A DNA stretch of 39,065 bases from Bacteroidia bacterium (GTDB lineage Bacteria > Bacteroidota > Bacteroidia > NS11-12g > UBA9320), in contig JAOLBX010000017.1 of NCBI GenBank assembly GCA_028339355.1, positions 1-39,065 of the forward strand, read 5' to 3'. Below are positions 27,201-34,406 of this stretch, in pieces. Position 1 is the stretch's first letter; every line of letters starts with the position of its first letter. Position numbers and translations under genes: made by a program. The notes under the pieces are model-generated. The model made no database searches. It saw only the letters and a program-made list of their open reading frames with translations, and was not told the DNA's origin.

Positions 27201-27829
27201 ATCGCTCCGCCTACAAAGTCCCCATACATAGCGGGTGCGCCAGAAGCTAAAACTTTTACTTGACCTAGCCCCAATGTGGTTGGTCTAATGGGACCTATCT
27301 GAATAGTGCCATTGTCTAAAACCGCAAGTTGACCTTGCCTTGCACTTCCACTTGATAGCTGACCATCTCTATTTTTTATATTGGTATTGCCTTTTATGAA
27401 TCCTGCAATCCCTTCATAGGGGCTCTTTTTTAACTCTTTACCTGTTCCCGGGGGATCTTCGTCAATTCTGACACCTCCGATTACTACACCTTTTAGAGTG
27501 GCAGATTTTTGACCAGAGGGTAATAACTTAATCATTCTGACTACTGACTGTCCCGGTTGCAGATATACATTTACTACCTGTGTCTCATAGCTCATAGCTG
27601 AGATCGTAAGTGAATATTCTCCAGAAGTAAGATCTGAGAATATAAAATCCCCTTCTACGGATACATTAACTTTCTCTACCACGGCTTCACCCTTCTTAAG
27701 CCTAATATAGGCTACCCCTATACTCTCAGTGCCATCGGTCACCTTTCCTCTGATGTCTGCAAACTGAGCAAACATTTCGCTTTGCACTATCACAAATGCG
27801 AGCATTGTCATTACGTAATTTTTTAACAT
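24218..27829 (-). CDS. Second large TonB-dependent receptor, paralog with divergent plug
   Basis: A 1203-residue protein with a signal peptide (about 1-22), a carboxypeptidase-regulatory-like domain (about 25-110, ADIRGKVTDGTESIGVAYI), a plug-like region (about 130-230) and a barrel ending in Phe (SLTVRTTF). Many blocks match the receptor at 19289-23047 in order: LWQLMPLLLNF, SLDMFSADELWNNG, DKFAQRPSFSQSFAPI, GNPFGSRLPWNCTMDMS. The plug differs: the usual DGVRV element is replaced by LAVLDNGTIQIGPIRPTTLG, although APAMYGDFVGGAIEY is kept. It has no cargo or PorV partner next to it. It looks like a diverged duplicate with a changed ligand or a reduced gating role. Confidence 0.88.
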   Translation of the reverse strand: MLKNYVMTMLAFVIVQSEMFAQFADIRGKVTDGTESIGVAYIRLKKGEAVVEKVNVSVEGDFIFSDLTSGEYSLTISAMSYETQVVNVYLQPGQSVVRMIKLLPSGQKSATLKGVVIGGVRIDEDPPGTGKELKKSPYEGIAGFIKGNTNIKNRDGQLSSGSARQGQLAVLDNGTIQIGPIRPTTLGLGQVKVLASGAPAMYGDFVGGAIEYTNFDHLDTLSIRNILFRTSSPFDAFHHNTIETYLYKPLKVVEGKTKLAFTNSLFANYKNDPNPTSVNLYKLSEDTYSKLLENPILGSGGTDVVATPTQYTLENFESVKRRQNVASTNLFASLGLAWKPSDDVILRITPSAQYTKANRFSFSNSLLNSEHNPMNTSVTGKLNAQLIHTLKRPYNSKGELTYDSSLFSKINYMITADYQRFNSQTKDPIHQDNIFGYGHIGKFETAGNEIYTYVDEVKTLKDQYDNDVVLQGYYKWDGHEDTDVSFTGNEDYQVRSSITQFAIDNNDARTLGDVSQFQGLLNGQNPNSINGMWYAPGTVLSNYSKSDQQKASVSAILNMSLNPDRKIGRQHDLQVGLLFEQRKRSYYSLNANTLWQLMPLLLNFQYSKESLSSPILSYDEDGVFMDTVSYLYNADLNRQSVFDKNLRNIVGEENGYTSGGAHFVDINSIDPSKLSLDMFSADELWNNGSSYVNYAGYDHTGKLVRGNKSVNDFINDKANRYVNAHNPNYTAIWFQDKFVLEKIKIRAGVRVERFDANQLVLKDPYSLYAVKTIGEVPRIGEQAIDHPSTLSSEAAVYVNDMHSPSAVLGYREGSTWYDENGVQLASAEYLRRETNGGVIQPFLVDPSNQKLGAESFKDFSPEVLVLPRLSLSFPISSKALFYAYYDKFAQRPSFSQSFAPINTYYFLENASSTLLPNPALKPSKRTDYQIGYKQQVGDRGVLNVTAGYADIRDDINLISVEQAYPRTYTTYGNVDFSTVKKFGADYRIKLSNMAFTANYLLQFADGTGSNANSAAALIQVGQPNLKSLYPLEYDVRHKLNFSANFALDSLSRKKKSIFKNMRVNLFANTQSGTPYTALVNAIPEAQNLGTVSRSQIKGNPFGSRLPWNCTMDMSISKAAIIKNQPIIFQLNILNLLNLINLYGVYAATSSATDDGYLSSPKGQQEIAREQNAQAFVEYYNLKQNNPIHFGAPRTISLTVRTTF

Positions 27830-27990
27830 ATTTATTTAATTGATTTATGCTAAGTTCGGCAATGAGAATAGATGTCACGACGCTGTTTTGACCAATGGTA
27901 AACTTGAACTAACGTAGGTGTGCAGCAAATTGAGTAATGAAAAGTACGTCCGTTTATGAACCGCGAATGACCTTTCTTTTAAAAAGCCCT

Positions 27991-28782
27991 TTAGATTAAG
28001 GTCTTTTGGAAGACAACTTTCTTTCCTAGAAAGAGTTCCGCTTCTCTGAGGAACTCATCGGTAACATCCGAGAGATGATACTCATCTGAGCTTTTAGCCT
28101 TATTATTTAGAAGGTTATATTTAGCTAAATATACTTCTACTTCTTCGGCTATTATTTTGGGGGTGTGAAGTACTTTGAGTCCATTGCTAAAGTACTTTTC
28201 TATCTGCTGATAGATAATTGGATAATGCGTACATGCCGGAATTAATAACTCACATTCAGACATTTCAGCAAAATATCTATCAAATACAGGGAAAAGCACA
28301 TTTTCTTCTAAAAAGCCATCTTCTATGAGTGGCACTAGAAGTGGAGTAGCACGTACAACTATATTTAGATTTTTGTTCCTATATGCCAATGCTTGATTAA
28401 ACATCCCCGAGCCTATAGTTTTGCGAGTTCCTATTATACCTATATTGGAATACTTGGTCTGCGTAGCAATAAGATCCACAACGGGACTTATTACTTCTAC
28501 TATTTGATCCGAGCTAAATGGAAGGTCTTCGGTTTTCTCTATTACAGTAGTGGCACTATTACAAGCTACCACCATCATTTTACAATTCTTCTCATAGAGG
28601 AAAGAAGTAATTGCCCCTACATAACTGATTAGAGCATCTTCACTCTTATCGCCATAAGGCAAATGAGCAGTGTCACCAAAATAGATGAACTGCTCATTTG
28701 GAAGTTTTTTTTGCAGAGCCTTTAGGATGGTGAGTCCACCCAGCCCTGAATCAAAAACGCCTATAGGTTGAGACGCTTTGAT
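27991..28782 (-). CDS. murI: Glutamate racemase, with an apparent ATC start
   Basis: Converts L- to D-glutamate for peptidoglycan. Both catalytic cysteines are present: Cys74 (VACNSATT) and Cys184 (LIPACTHYP), with His186 next to the second. Asp11 and Ser12 lie in the opening motif PIGVFDSGLGGLT, and DTAHLPYGDKS follows. The motif must be translated, yet between an upstream in-frame TAG (about 28797) and the motif there is no ATG, GTG or TTG. The best start is ATC at 28782, giving 263 residues, the normal length, and MKASQPIGVF if read as Met. A TTG at 28662 would remove the first 40 residues including Asp11. The ATC lies 7 bases after the stop of the upstream ompH gene, which favours coupled reinitiation. 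A point mutation or sequencing error of ATG is the alternative. Confidence 0.9.
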   Translation of the reverse strand: MKASQPIGVFDSGLGGLTILKALQKKLPNEQFIYFGDTAHLPYGDKSEDALISYVGAITSFLYEKNCKMMVVACNSATTVIEKTEDLPFSSDQIVEVISPVVDLIATQTKYSNIGIIGTRKTIGSGMFNQALAYRNKNLNIVVRATPLLVPLIEDGFLEENVLFPVFDRYFAEMSECELLIPACTHYPIIYQQIEKYFSNGLKVLHTPKIIAEEVEVYLAKYNLLNNKAKSSDEYHLSDVTDEFLREAELFLGKKVVFQKTLI

Positions 28783-28789
28783 GGCTTTG

Positions 28790-29299
28790 TTATTTAACGC
28801 CTAATTTAGCTTTCACTAAAGGCATAAGGTCAAAAGAAGAATCACTGTATATTATTCCACTACCTTCTGTAGTATCCATTACATAAGCATATCCATTTAC
28901 TTTAGCTACTTCAGCTATTGTTTTCTTTACTTTATCTAGAAGTGGCGTCAACAACTCTTGTTGTTTCTTTTGCAATTCTTCATTTGCTCTTTGTTGAAGC
29001 TCTTGATACTGCTTTTGAAGATTTTCTACTTCTTGTGATTTGATTTCCTTTACACTGTTAGATATTGCTGGATCTTCTATGATCTGCATCAGAGCAGTAT
29101 ACTTAGTTTTGGCTTCTGTTTCTTTATCTGCCAATATTTTTTGCCATTGCTCTTGCTCTGCCAATAATCTTGTCTGAATAGTGTCTGCCTCTGGTAATAA
29201 ATCTATTAGCTCACTGCTATTGATATGCCCTACTTTGGTCTGTGCATTAACAGCTCCTGCCGCACATACCATCATTAAAATTACGAATAATTTCTTCAT
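28790..29299 (-). CDS. OmpH/Skp-family periplasmic chaperone
   Basis: A 169-residue protein with a signal peptide (MKKLFVILMMVCAAGAVNAQ), the family opening KVGHINSSELIDLLPEAD, a long coiled coil (about 40-115, rich in Gln, Glu and Lys) and the C-terminal VAKVNGYAYVMDTTEGSGIIY strand. Skp-type trimers hold unfolded outer-membrane proteins in the periplasm. It is the second of two tandem copies and precedes murI by 7 bases. This order is common in Bacteroidota, usually with bamA upstream; bamA is not in this window. Confidence 0.92.
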   Translation of the reverse strand: MKKLFVILMMVCAAGAVNAQTKVGHINSSELIDLLPEADTIQTRLLAEQEQWQKILADKETEAKTKYTALMQIIEDPAISNSVKEIKSQEVENLQKQYQELQQRANEELQKKQQELLTPLLDKVKKTIAEVAKVNGYAYVMDTTEGSGIIYSDSSFDLMPLVKAKLGVK

Positions 29300-29333
29300 C
29301 TCTGTTTTTATAAAATTGTGTTTAATTGTATTT

Positions 29334-29930
29334 TTATCTTGGAGGCAAGTCTACATCATCATTAGAATCTCCGCCCCCTGGTAAGTTATTGTTATTTCCT
29401 CCTTTGGTAGGCACTACACCTAGCTCTTCTAGCACCTCATCACTCCTATCGTATTTTGGGTTGGATACAAGCATTAGCATGTCTCCGCTTTTATCAAATA
29501 TAAAGTCAAGACCATTGCTTTTAGCCACTTTATTTATGGCTTCATACACTTTATCTTGAATAGGTTTTATAAGTTCTGATCGCTTCTTGAAAAGAGTTCC
29601 GTCGTACCCAAACTTTTCGTTTTGCATCTTCTTAGCCGCACGTTCTTTTTCTATTATCTCGTTTTCTCGCTTGGTCTGCATATCCTTAGTCAAGAGAACT
29701 TTCTCTGCTTGATATTGCTTGTAAAGTTTGTCAATCTCATTGAATTTTAGATCAATTTCTTCTTGCCATTCTTTACTCAATTCATTGAGCTGAGTCTGTG
29801 CAGATTTGTAAGCAGGCATCTGAGAAAGAATGTACTCAGAATCTACGTATGCAAACTTTTGAGCGGTTGCATTCAGGGACAACATAGCAAAAACTGCTAC
29901 TAGGATGGTGGATTTAATTATTAATCTCAT
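29334..29930 (-). CDS. OmpH/Skp-family periplasmic chaperone with acidic tail
   Basis: The ATG at 29930 gives 198 residues with a proper signal peptide (MRLIIKSTILVAVFAMLSLNATAQ); starting at 29993 would place 21 extra residues before it. KFAYVDSEYILSQMPAYKSAQ is the family start. A coiled coil covers about 45-120, and AINKVAKSNGLDFIFDKSGD closes the domain. The last 20 residues or so form a disordered Gly/Asn/Asp tail (GGNNNNLPGGGDSNDD) absent from the downstream copy. It probably works with the neighbouring paralog in outer-membrane protein delivery. Confidence 0.92.
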   Translation of the reverse strand: MRLIIKSTILVAVFAMLSLNATAQKFAYVDSEYILSQMPAYKSAQTQLNELSKEWQEEIDLKFNEIDKLYKQYQAEKVLLTKDMQTKRENEIIEKERAAKKMQNEKFGYDGTLFKKRSELIKPIQDKVYEAINKVAKSNGLDFIFDKSGDMLMLVSNPKYDRSDEVLEELGVVPTKGGNNNNLPGGGDSNDDVDLPPR

Positions 29931-29990
29931 ATAACTTTGTTTCTTTACTATATTAATAACACAAACTATGCTAAAATGCTCAAAGTGCTG

Positions 29991-29998
29991 CAAACATA
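29991..29998 (-). promoter_or_regulatory. Possible -7 box for the ompH-ompH-murI unit
   Basis: TATGTTTG on the minus strand matches TAnnTTTG, about 60 bases before the first ompH ATG. No TTTG is found at the right spacing upstream, so this is tentative. Confidence 0.33.
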
Positions 29999-30069
29999 TA
30001 AAAAAATGGTACTCTTGCTCATTTTACAAGGTATTTTGTTGTGTTCTGTTTTGTATAATTTTGAGTACA

Positions 30070-30606
30070 TTAGTGTTCTAATTCTATAGGCAAAGTGGTC
30101 ACCGTATTGCTGATATTAAGGGACCTATCTATCATTTTAAGCTCTAATTTTATTTTTTGGGGTTTTGCTAAGGCAGGATTTGCGGTGAGATTAATTCTCA
30201 TTATCCCAGATATTGCTTTGTATTTACTCGTAGGTGTAAGAACCGGCACACGCTCATGCTGGTTTCCATACGGCTTGTTGTTATTTGGATTAATAAGCTC
30301 TTCATATTCTCCTATACCGTTTGGAACCAAATAAGTTACAGGTAAATTATGATAAAAAGGACTTCCAAAATCAAATGGCGAGGCGGTATCGGTATCACTC
30401 AAGCCTATATCTCCATCACCATCTTGATAGTATATAGCAATCTCTATAATACTATCTTTACCATCTGAGGCTTTAATCAACTCTACAGACTCCAAGCGAA
30501 TCTCTGGCATATTGGAAAAACCAACCGTATCTGGCTTGCAAGAGTGCAATGCACAAAATAACATTAGAGTCATTACTTTTGCTTGAGTGAATATTTTGCC
30601 TAACAT
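30070..30606 (-). CDS. Unknown lipoprotein
   Basis: The ATG at 30606 gives 178 residues with a lipoprotein signal (MLGKIFTQAKVMTLMLFCALHSC, Cys23). The open frame reaches back to 30636, but the extra ten residues are charged and would spoil the signal. The mature part is beta-rich: IRLESVELIKASDGKDSIIEI, then an acidic YYQDGDGDIGLSDTD stretch that may bind Ca, and a final Ig-like strand pair. I do not recognise a named family, although DGDGDIG sections occur in many Bacteroidota lipoproteins. Its first 20 bases overlap the divergent gene if that gene starts at GTG 30587. Confidence 0.82.
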   Translation of the reverse strand: MLGKIFTQAKVMTLMLFCALHSCKPDTVGFSNMPEIRLESVELIKASDGKDSIIEIAIYYQDGDGDIGLSDTDTASPFDFGSPFYHNLPVTYLVPNGIGEYEELINPNNNKPYGNQHERVPVLTPTSKYKAISGIMRINLTANPALAKPQKIKLELKMIDRSLNISNTVTTLPIELEH

Positions 30607-31567
30607 AAAGGATGTATGGTCTGTATCTGAGCACAATTTTAACGACTTTGCACTACAGATATTTCAATTTCAGGTAAAAAATAGTGCTGTGTATGCTGAA
30701 TACGTTAATCTAATTGACCAACAGATGGATAAAATTGAGCATTACTCACAGATTCCTTTTCTTCCTATCTCATTTTTTAAAACTCATAAAGTAGTTACAG
30801 GAAGTTTCGATGCAGCGACTATTTACGAAAGCAGTAGCACTACTGGTAACAATACTTCTAAAAACTACGTAAAAGACTTAGACCTCTATCACACCAATTG
30901 TCTGAAGATAATCGAAGAGAAGCTTGGAAAAATAAAGAACTACGAAATACTAGGACTGTTACCTAATTATTTGGAACGTCAAAACTCCTCATTGGTGAGT
31001 ATGGTGAAGTACCTTATGGATCTCAATAAGCAGAAAGATGGCTTCTTCTTATACAACCATTCAGAATTGGCTAAGAAACTGCAGGACAATATTATTCCTA
31101 AAATACTATTCGGCGTAAGTTTTGCCTTGCTAGATTTTGCAGATACTCACGTCATTGAGACTCCTATTACAATCATAGAAACAGGAGGAATGAAAGGTAG
31201 AAAAAAAGAAATGACCAAGACTGAAGTCTATGAGCAACTTCAAGCAGCATTTCCGAATGCTACCATAATATCGGAATATGGAATGACAGAACTAATGAGT
31301 CAAGCATACTCAGACGAAAATGCGACCTATACCTGTCCCTCATGGATGAAAGTGTTGCCTAGGGCAGATAACGACCCACTGAGCAACACTGCAAACGGAC
31401 ATACCGCAGCACTAAACATTATAGATTTAGCAAACCTTCACTCTTGCTGTTTTATCGCTACAGATGATTTAGGTAGGATAAACAATGATGGTACTTTTGA
31501 AATAACGGGACGTATGGACCACTCAGATATACGTGGCTGCAGTCTTTTAATAGCAGACAAACTTTAA
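30587..31567 (+). CDS. LuxE-like acyl-protein synthetase / adenylating enzyme
   Basis: A 326-residue member of the LuxE branch of the ANL (adenylate-forming) superfamily. LuxE activates a fatty acid as acyl-AMP and moves it to a carrier cysteine. Visible blocks: FLPISFFKTHKVVTG, the nucleotide-binding SSSTTGNNTSK (about 81-91), ITIIETGGMKGRKKEM, ISEYGMTELMSQAY and the final ATDDLGRINNDGTFEITGR motif with the ribose-binding Asp. No ATG is available at the N-terminus: GTG (30587) and TTG (30596) are the only plausible starts. No lux genes are near, so bioluminescence is not implied. The thioredoxin-like gene follows after 18 bases. Confidence 0.85.
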   Translation: MNILPNIKDVWSVSEHNFNDFALQIFQFQVKNSAVYAEYVNLIDQQMDKIEHYSQIPFLPISFFKTHKVVTGSFDAATIYESSSTTGNNTSKNYVKDLDLYHTNCLKIIEEKLGKIKNYEILGLLPNYLERQNSSLVSMVKYLMDLNKQKDGFFLYNHSELAKKLQDNIIPKILFGVSFALLDFADTHVIETPITIIETGGMKGRKKEMTKTEVYEQLQAAFPNATIISEYGMTELMSQAYSDENATYTCPSWMKVLPRADNDPLSNTANGHTAALNIIDLANLHSCCFIATDDLGRINNDGTFEITGRMDHSDIRGCSLLIADKL

Positions 31568-31585
31568 ACATCAAAACTGAACTAA

Positions 31586-32077
31586 ATGAAATACTCTGTT
31601 TTATTACTAGTCCTCTTGGCCGCTTGCAGTCGACAAAAAGAGTCTCCGAAAATTCGTAAGATAGTGGATTACGACGAGTTACAAATGGTCATAGAGGAAA
31701 ACAAAGACAAACTACTAGTGGTAAATTTTTGGGCAACGTGGTGCCAACCTTGTGTGGAAGAATTACCGCATTTCATGGAAGTGAACGATGCTTTTAAAAA
31801 TGACGAAGACTACAAAATGATACTTATATCTTTGGACAAGTCTGACCAAATAAATAAGAACGTTGCTAAAATAGCTGAAAAGCTAAACCTAGACACTGAC
31901 ATATATATTCTCAGCGATAATAAGCGAATGAATGAATGGATTCCAGCAATAGACTCTGCTTGGAGTGGAGCTATACCTGCTACAGTGTTTTACAAAGATG
32001 GAATACAATTAGATTTCACAGAAGGTCAACTAACTAAACAAGAATTAACAACTAAAATAAACACCTATATAAAATGA
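31586..32077 (+). CDS. TlpA-like thioredoxin lipoprotein
   Basis: A 163-residue lipoprotein (lipobox LLAAC, Cys14) with one thioredoxin fold. The active site WCQPC (Cys53, Cys56) in VVNFWATWCQPCVEELP and the cis-Pro loop GAIPATVFY are present. It belongs to the TlpA/ResA group of envelope thiol reductases. Its stop overlaps the ATG of the next gene by 4 bases (ATGA), so the two are translated together. Confidence 0.92.
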   Translation: MKYSVLLLVLLAACSRQKESPKIRKIVDYDELQMVIEENKDKLLVVNFWATWCQPCVEELPHFMEVNDAFKNDEDYKMILISLDKSDQINKNVAKIAEKLNLDTDIYILSDNKRMNEWIPAIDSAWSGAIPATVFYKDGIQLDFTEGQLTKQELTTKINTYIK

Positions 32078-32748
32078 AAAACATCACAATAACCTTAACA
32101 ATTACCTTTGCCTTATTCACAGTAGCTTGCACTCAGTCACAATCGACTACTGAAGAAACAGAAACTACAACCGAAACCGCAAAAGAAGAAAAAGCAATGC
32201 CGGTTGGATACGCTATAGGCGATGCAGCTACAGATTTTAATCTAAAAAATGTAGATGGTAGTCAAGTATCATTATCAAATTATACAGATGCCAAAGGCTT
32301 TATTTTAACGTTCACTTGCAATCACTGTCCATACGCTGTAGCATACGAAAGCCGAATCATGGATTTAGATAAAAATTATGCTCCTCTAGGCTTTCCGGTT
32401 ATTGCCATCAGCCCAAATGACCCAACTATAGTACCAGAAGATGGTTTTGAAGAAATGAAAAAGCTAGCTGAAGAGAAGGGCTACACATTTCCGTATCTTC
32501 TAGACGAGGATCAATCTGTATATCCACAGTATGGGGCTACAAAGACTCCACATGTATTCGTATTGGAGAAAAAAGGAGACTCACAAGTAGTAAAATACAT
32601 TGGAGCCATAGACAATAATCATGAAGATGCCAATGATGTAACGGAGCGATATGTTGAAGATGCCGTAGATGCACTATTAGCAGGAACAACCATATCTGTA
32701 ACCGAGACCAAAGCCATAGGCTGCAGTATCAAGGATAAGAGAAAATAA
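32074..32748 (+). CDS. Redoxin (AhpC/TSA-like) lipoprotein
   Basis: A 224-residue lipoprotein (lipobox TVAC, Cys19) followed by a Thr/Glu-rich linker (about 21-42) and a peroxiredoxin-like thioredoxin fold. The active-site stretch is FTCNHCPYAVAY (Cys82, Cys85), and TKTPHVFVLE holds the cis-Pro. An extra Cys lies near the C-terminus (IGCSIKDK). This CxxC redoxin group is common in Bacteroidota and is thought to act in envelope redox reactions; the partner is unknown. It overlaps the upstream TlpA-like gene, and the pair may pass electrons to each other. Confidence 0.88.
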   Translation: MKNITITLTITFALFTVACTQSQSTTEETETTTETAKEEKAMPVGYAIGDAATDFNLKNVDGSQVSLSNYTDAKGFILTFTCNHCPYAVAYESRIMDLDKNYAPLGFPVIAISPNDPTIVPEDGFEEMKKLAEEKGYTFPYLLDEDQSVYPQYGATKTPHVFVLEKKGDSQVVKYIGAIDNNHEDANDVTERYVEDAVDALLAGTTISVTETKAIGCSIKDKRK

Positions 32749-32751
32749 ATT

Positions 32752-34281
32752 CTACTTGTTCTCATAAAGTATTCGGTGGCCCAGTCCACGTTCTCCTATC
32801 ACTTCTGATATGGATTTATTATTTAGCTTGCTATCGAGCCAGCTAATCACATCAAAATAGAAGAATGGTCGTTGTTCAAACTTATTTAATGCTACGTGTT
32901 GCAATGCTTCGCGAAAATGTATCATTTCATTTCTGATGCTTGTAGTAGGTAGACGTGCACATACTCTCAAAAAATTCATGATTTCTATTTGGAACATATT
33001 CAACTGTTTATTGCGGGCTATGTAACCATATACGCTTCGTATGTTTTCGAAAATATATTCCGTTTCTTGGAGCTCAAACAAAGATGTGAGTTTCAGTATG
33101 CGAGCAAATATTTGCAAATCTAACCTCCCACTTCTATCCATATTGTAAATGAGTTTATCTAAGTATACAATACATTCTTTGAACTCTTCATTACCAAAAT
33201 GAAGACACGCTACTTTGTAATAAATACTATTTACATAACCAGAATTATGTTTGGTATTTAGCAAGTTAAAACTAAGTTCAGCCTCCCTAAACAGCTCAAT
33301 GCCTTCGGCAAATTTTCCTTTAATTACGAACAAATTAAGCGAATGAGTAAGCCCATACTTAAAATGTGATTCGCGAAGCAAATTTATATCTGGTAGACTT
33401 GGTTTAAATCGCAGGTCTTTAAATTTTTTCAAGAGCAAGTCATATCTTTCCGAAGCATTTAGTCTGAAGACACAAAGCATTTGATAATTCAATAATTTGA
33501 GATAAACTTCCTTATAATATTGGTTTAACCCATTATTTTCATACAAGAGCACCAGTGTGCTGGCATACTTATACCCCAAAACAAAGTCTCTCTGAATGTA
33601 GTGATAGTGATACAACATTCTATTGTAAACAATCTTATCGTAAAGTGACAAATCATCGTATTCCAAATTTCTTACCACCAGTTTGACAGACGATTCTAGT
33701 CTATGGTACTCCCTTTTATTTTTACTAAATCTGTGCTTTAAGTAAAACTCTCTTAGCCTCAGATACTCTCGCATCAGAGTCTGTGTAAATGGGCTTACTT
33801 CATTGGAAAATTTAAACTGAGAAACCATGTCTGGACTTGACATAGTCTCGTAGTAATATGTTTCTTCATCCACCAAAACGGCATCATTTATTATTACATT
33901 TTTCGCCTTAAATACCAGAGCCTTATCTTTCCATTTATCCGCTTGCTCGATTAAGTTAAGTCCTTTGAGAACGCTATAGTTCTTCAGCAAAATTCTGTAT
34001 TCTTCGAACGGAGTAGGAACTTGTTGCAATCGGAGATATTCAAGTATCTTTTTATAAAGCTCATTTTGTACATTCCCTAATTGATGTGGTTTTAATAGAG
34101 GAACGGATTCAACCAATTCAGTCGCATCGTAACGAGTTGTAGCGAGTAGCTGAATATAAAGTTGAACATAAATATAGTCAGAATAAGGAGACTTGGACCA
34201 CTTGCGAGAGAGACCGAGCTTCTGAGATTTATTCAATGAGCGAATCAATAGAAAAAGCTCATTTTCTTTTTTATGCATCAT
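32752..34281 (-). CDS. Large helical protein of a Bacteroidota family of unknown function
   Basis: A 509-residue soluble protein without signal peptide. The opening ENELFLLIRSLNKSQKLGLSRKW resembles a Bacteroidota family whose members begin with LIKSLSKSEKRYFK-like sequence. The rest is all-helical, with repeated 30-40 residue units rich in Leu, Tyr and Lys (for example 235-270 and 330-380), suggesting a TPR-like solenoid. A scaffold or regulatory role is a guess. It converges on the redoxin gene with a 3-base gap. Confidence 0.82.
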   Translation of the reverse strand: MMHKKENELFLLIRSLNKSQKLGLSRKWSKSPYSDYIYVQLYIQLLATTRYDATELVESVPLLKPHQLGNVQNELYKKILEYLRLQQVPTPFEEYRILLKNYSVLKGLNLIEQADKWKDKALVFKAKNVIINDAVLVDEETYYYETMSSPDMVSQFKFSNEVSPFTQTLMREYLRLREFYLKHRFSKNKREYHRLESSVKLVVRNLEYDDLSLYDKIVYNRMLYHYHYIQRDFVLGYKYASTLVLLYENNGLNQYYKEVYLKLLNYQMLCVFRLNASERYDLLLKKFKDLRFKPSLPDINLLRESHFKYGLTHSLNLFVIKGKFAEGIELFREAELSFNLLNTKHNSGYVNSIYYKVACLHFGNEEFKECIVYLDKLIYNMDRSGRLDLQIFARILKLTSLFELQETEYIFENIRSVYGYIARNKQLNMFQIEIMNFLRVCARLPTTSIRNEMIHFREALQHVALNKFEQRPFFYFDVISWLDSKLNNKSISEVIGERGLGHRILYENK

Positions 34282-34406
34282 GAATCTCTATTTATAAATC
34301 GCTTATATCATACATTTTACAAAATAAATATAAATTTATTAATCGTCATAAGTAAATTTTTCAATGAACACATAACCTGAATATTAACGCTATTTGCTTC
34401 ATCATT

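Noticed and set aside
19289-27829. SusC/SusD polysaccharide utilisation locus
   Set aside because: Neither receptor is followed by a SusD-like lipoprotein, and no glycoside hydrolase or sugar sensor gene is present.
28662-28664. TTG as the murI start
   Set aside because: It removes the first 40 residues, including the FDSG motif and catalytic Asp, although that sequence is intact and in frame upstream.
30587-31567. Bioluminescence genes
   Set aside because: LuxE-like proteins are widespread adenylating enzymes in Bacteroidota; no luxA, B, C or D is nearby.
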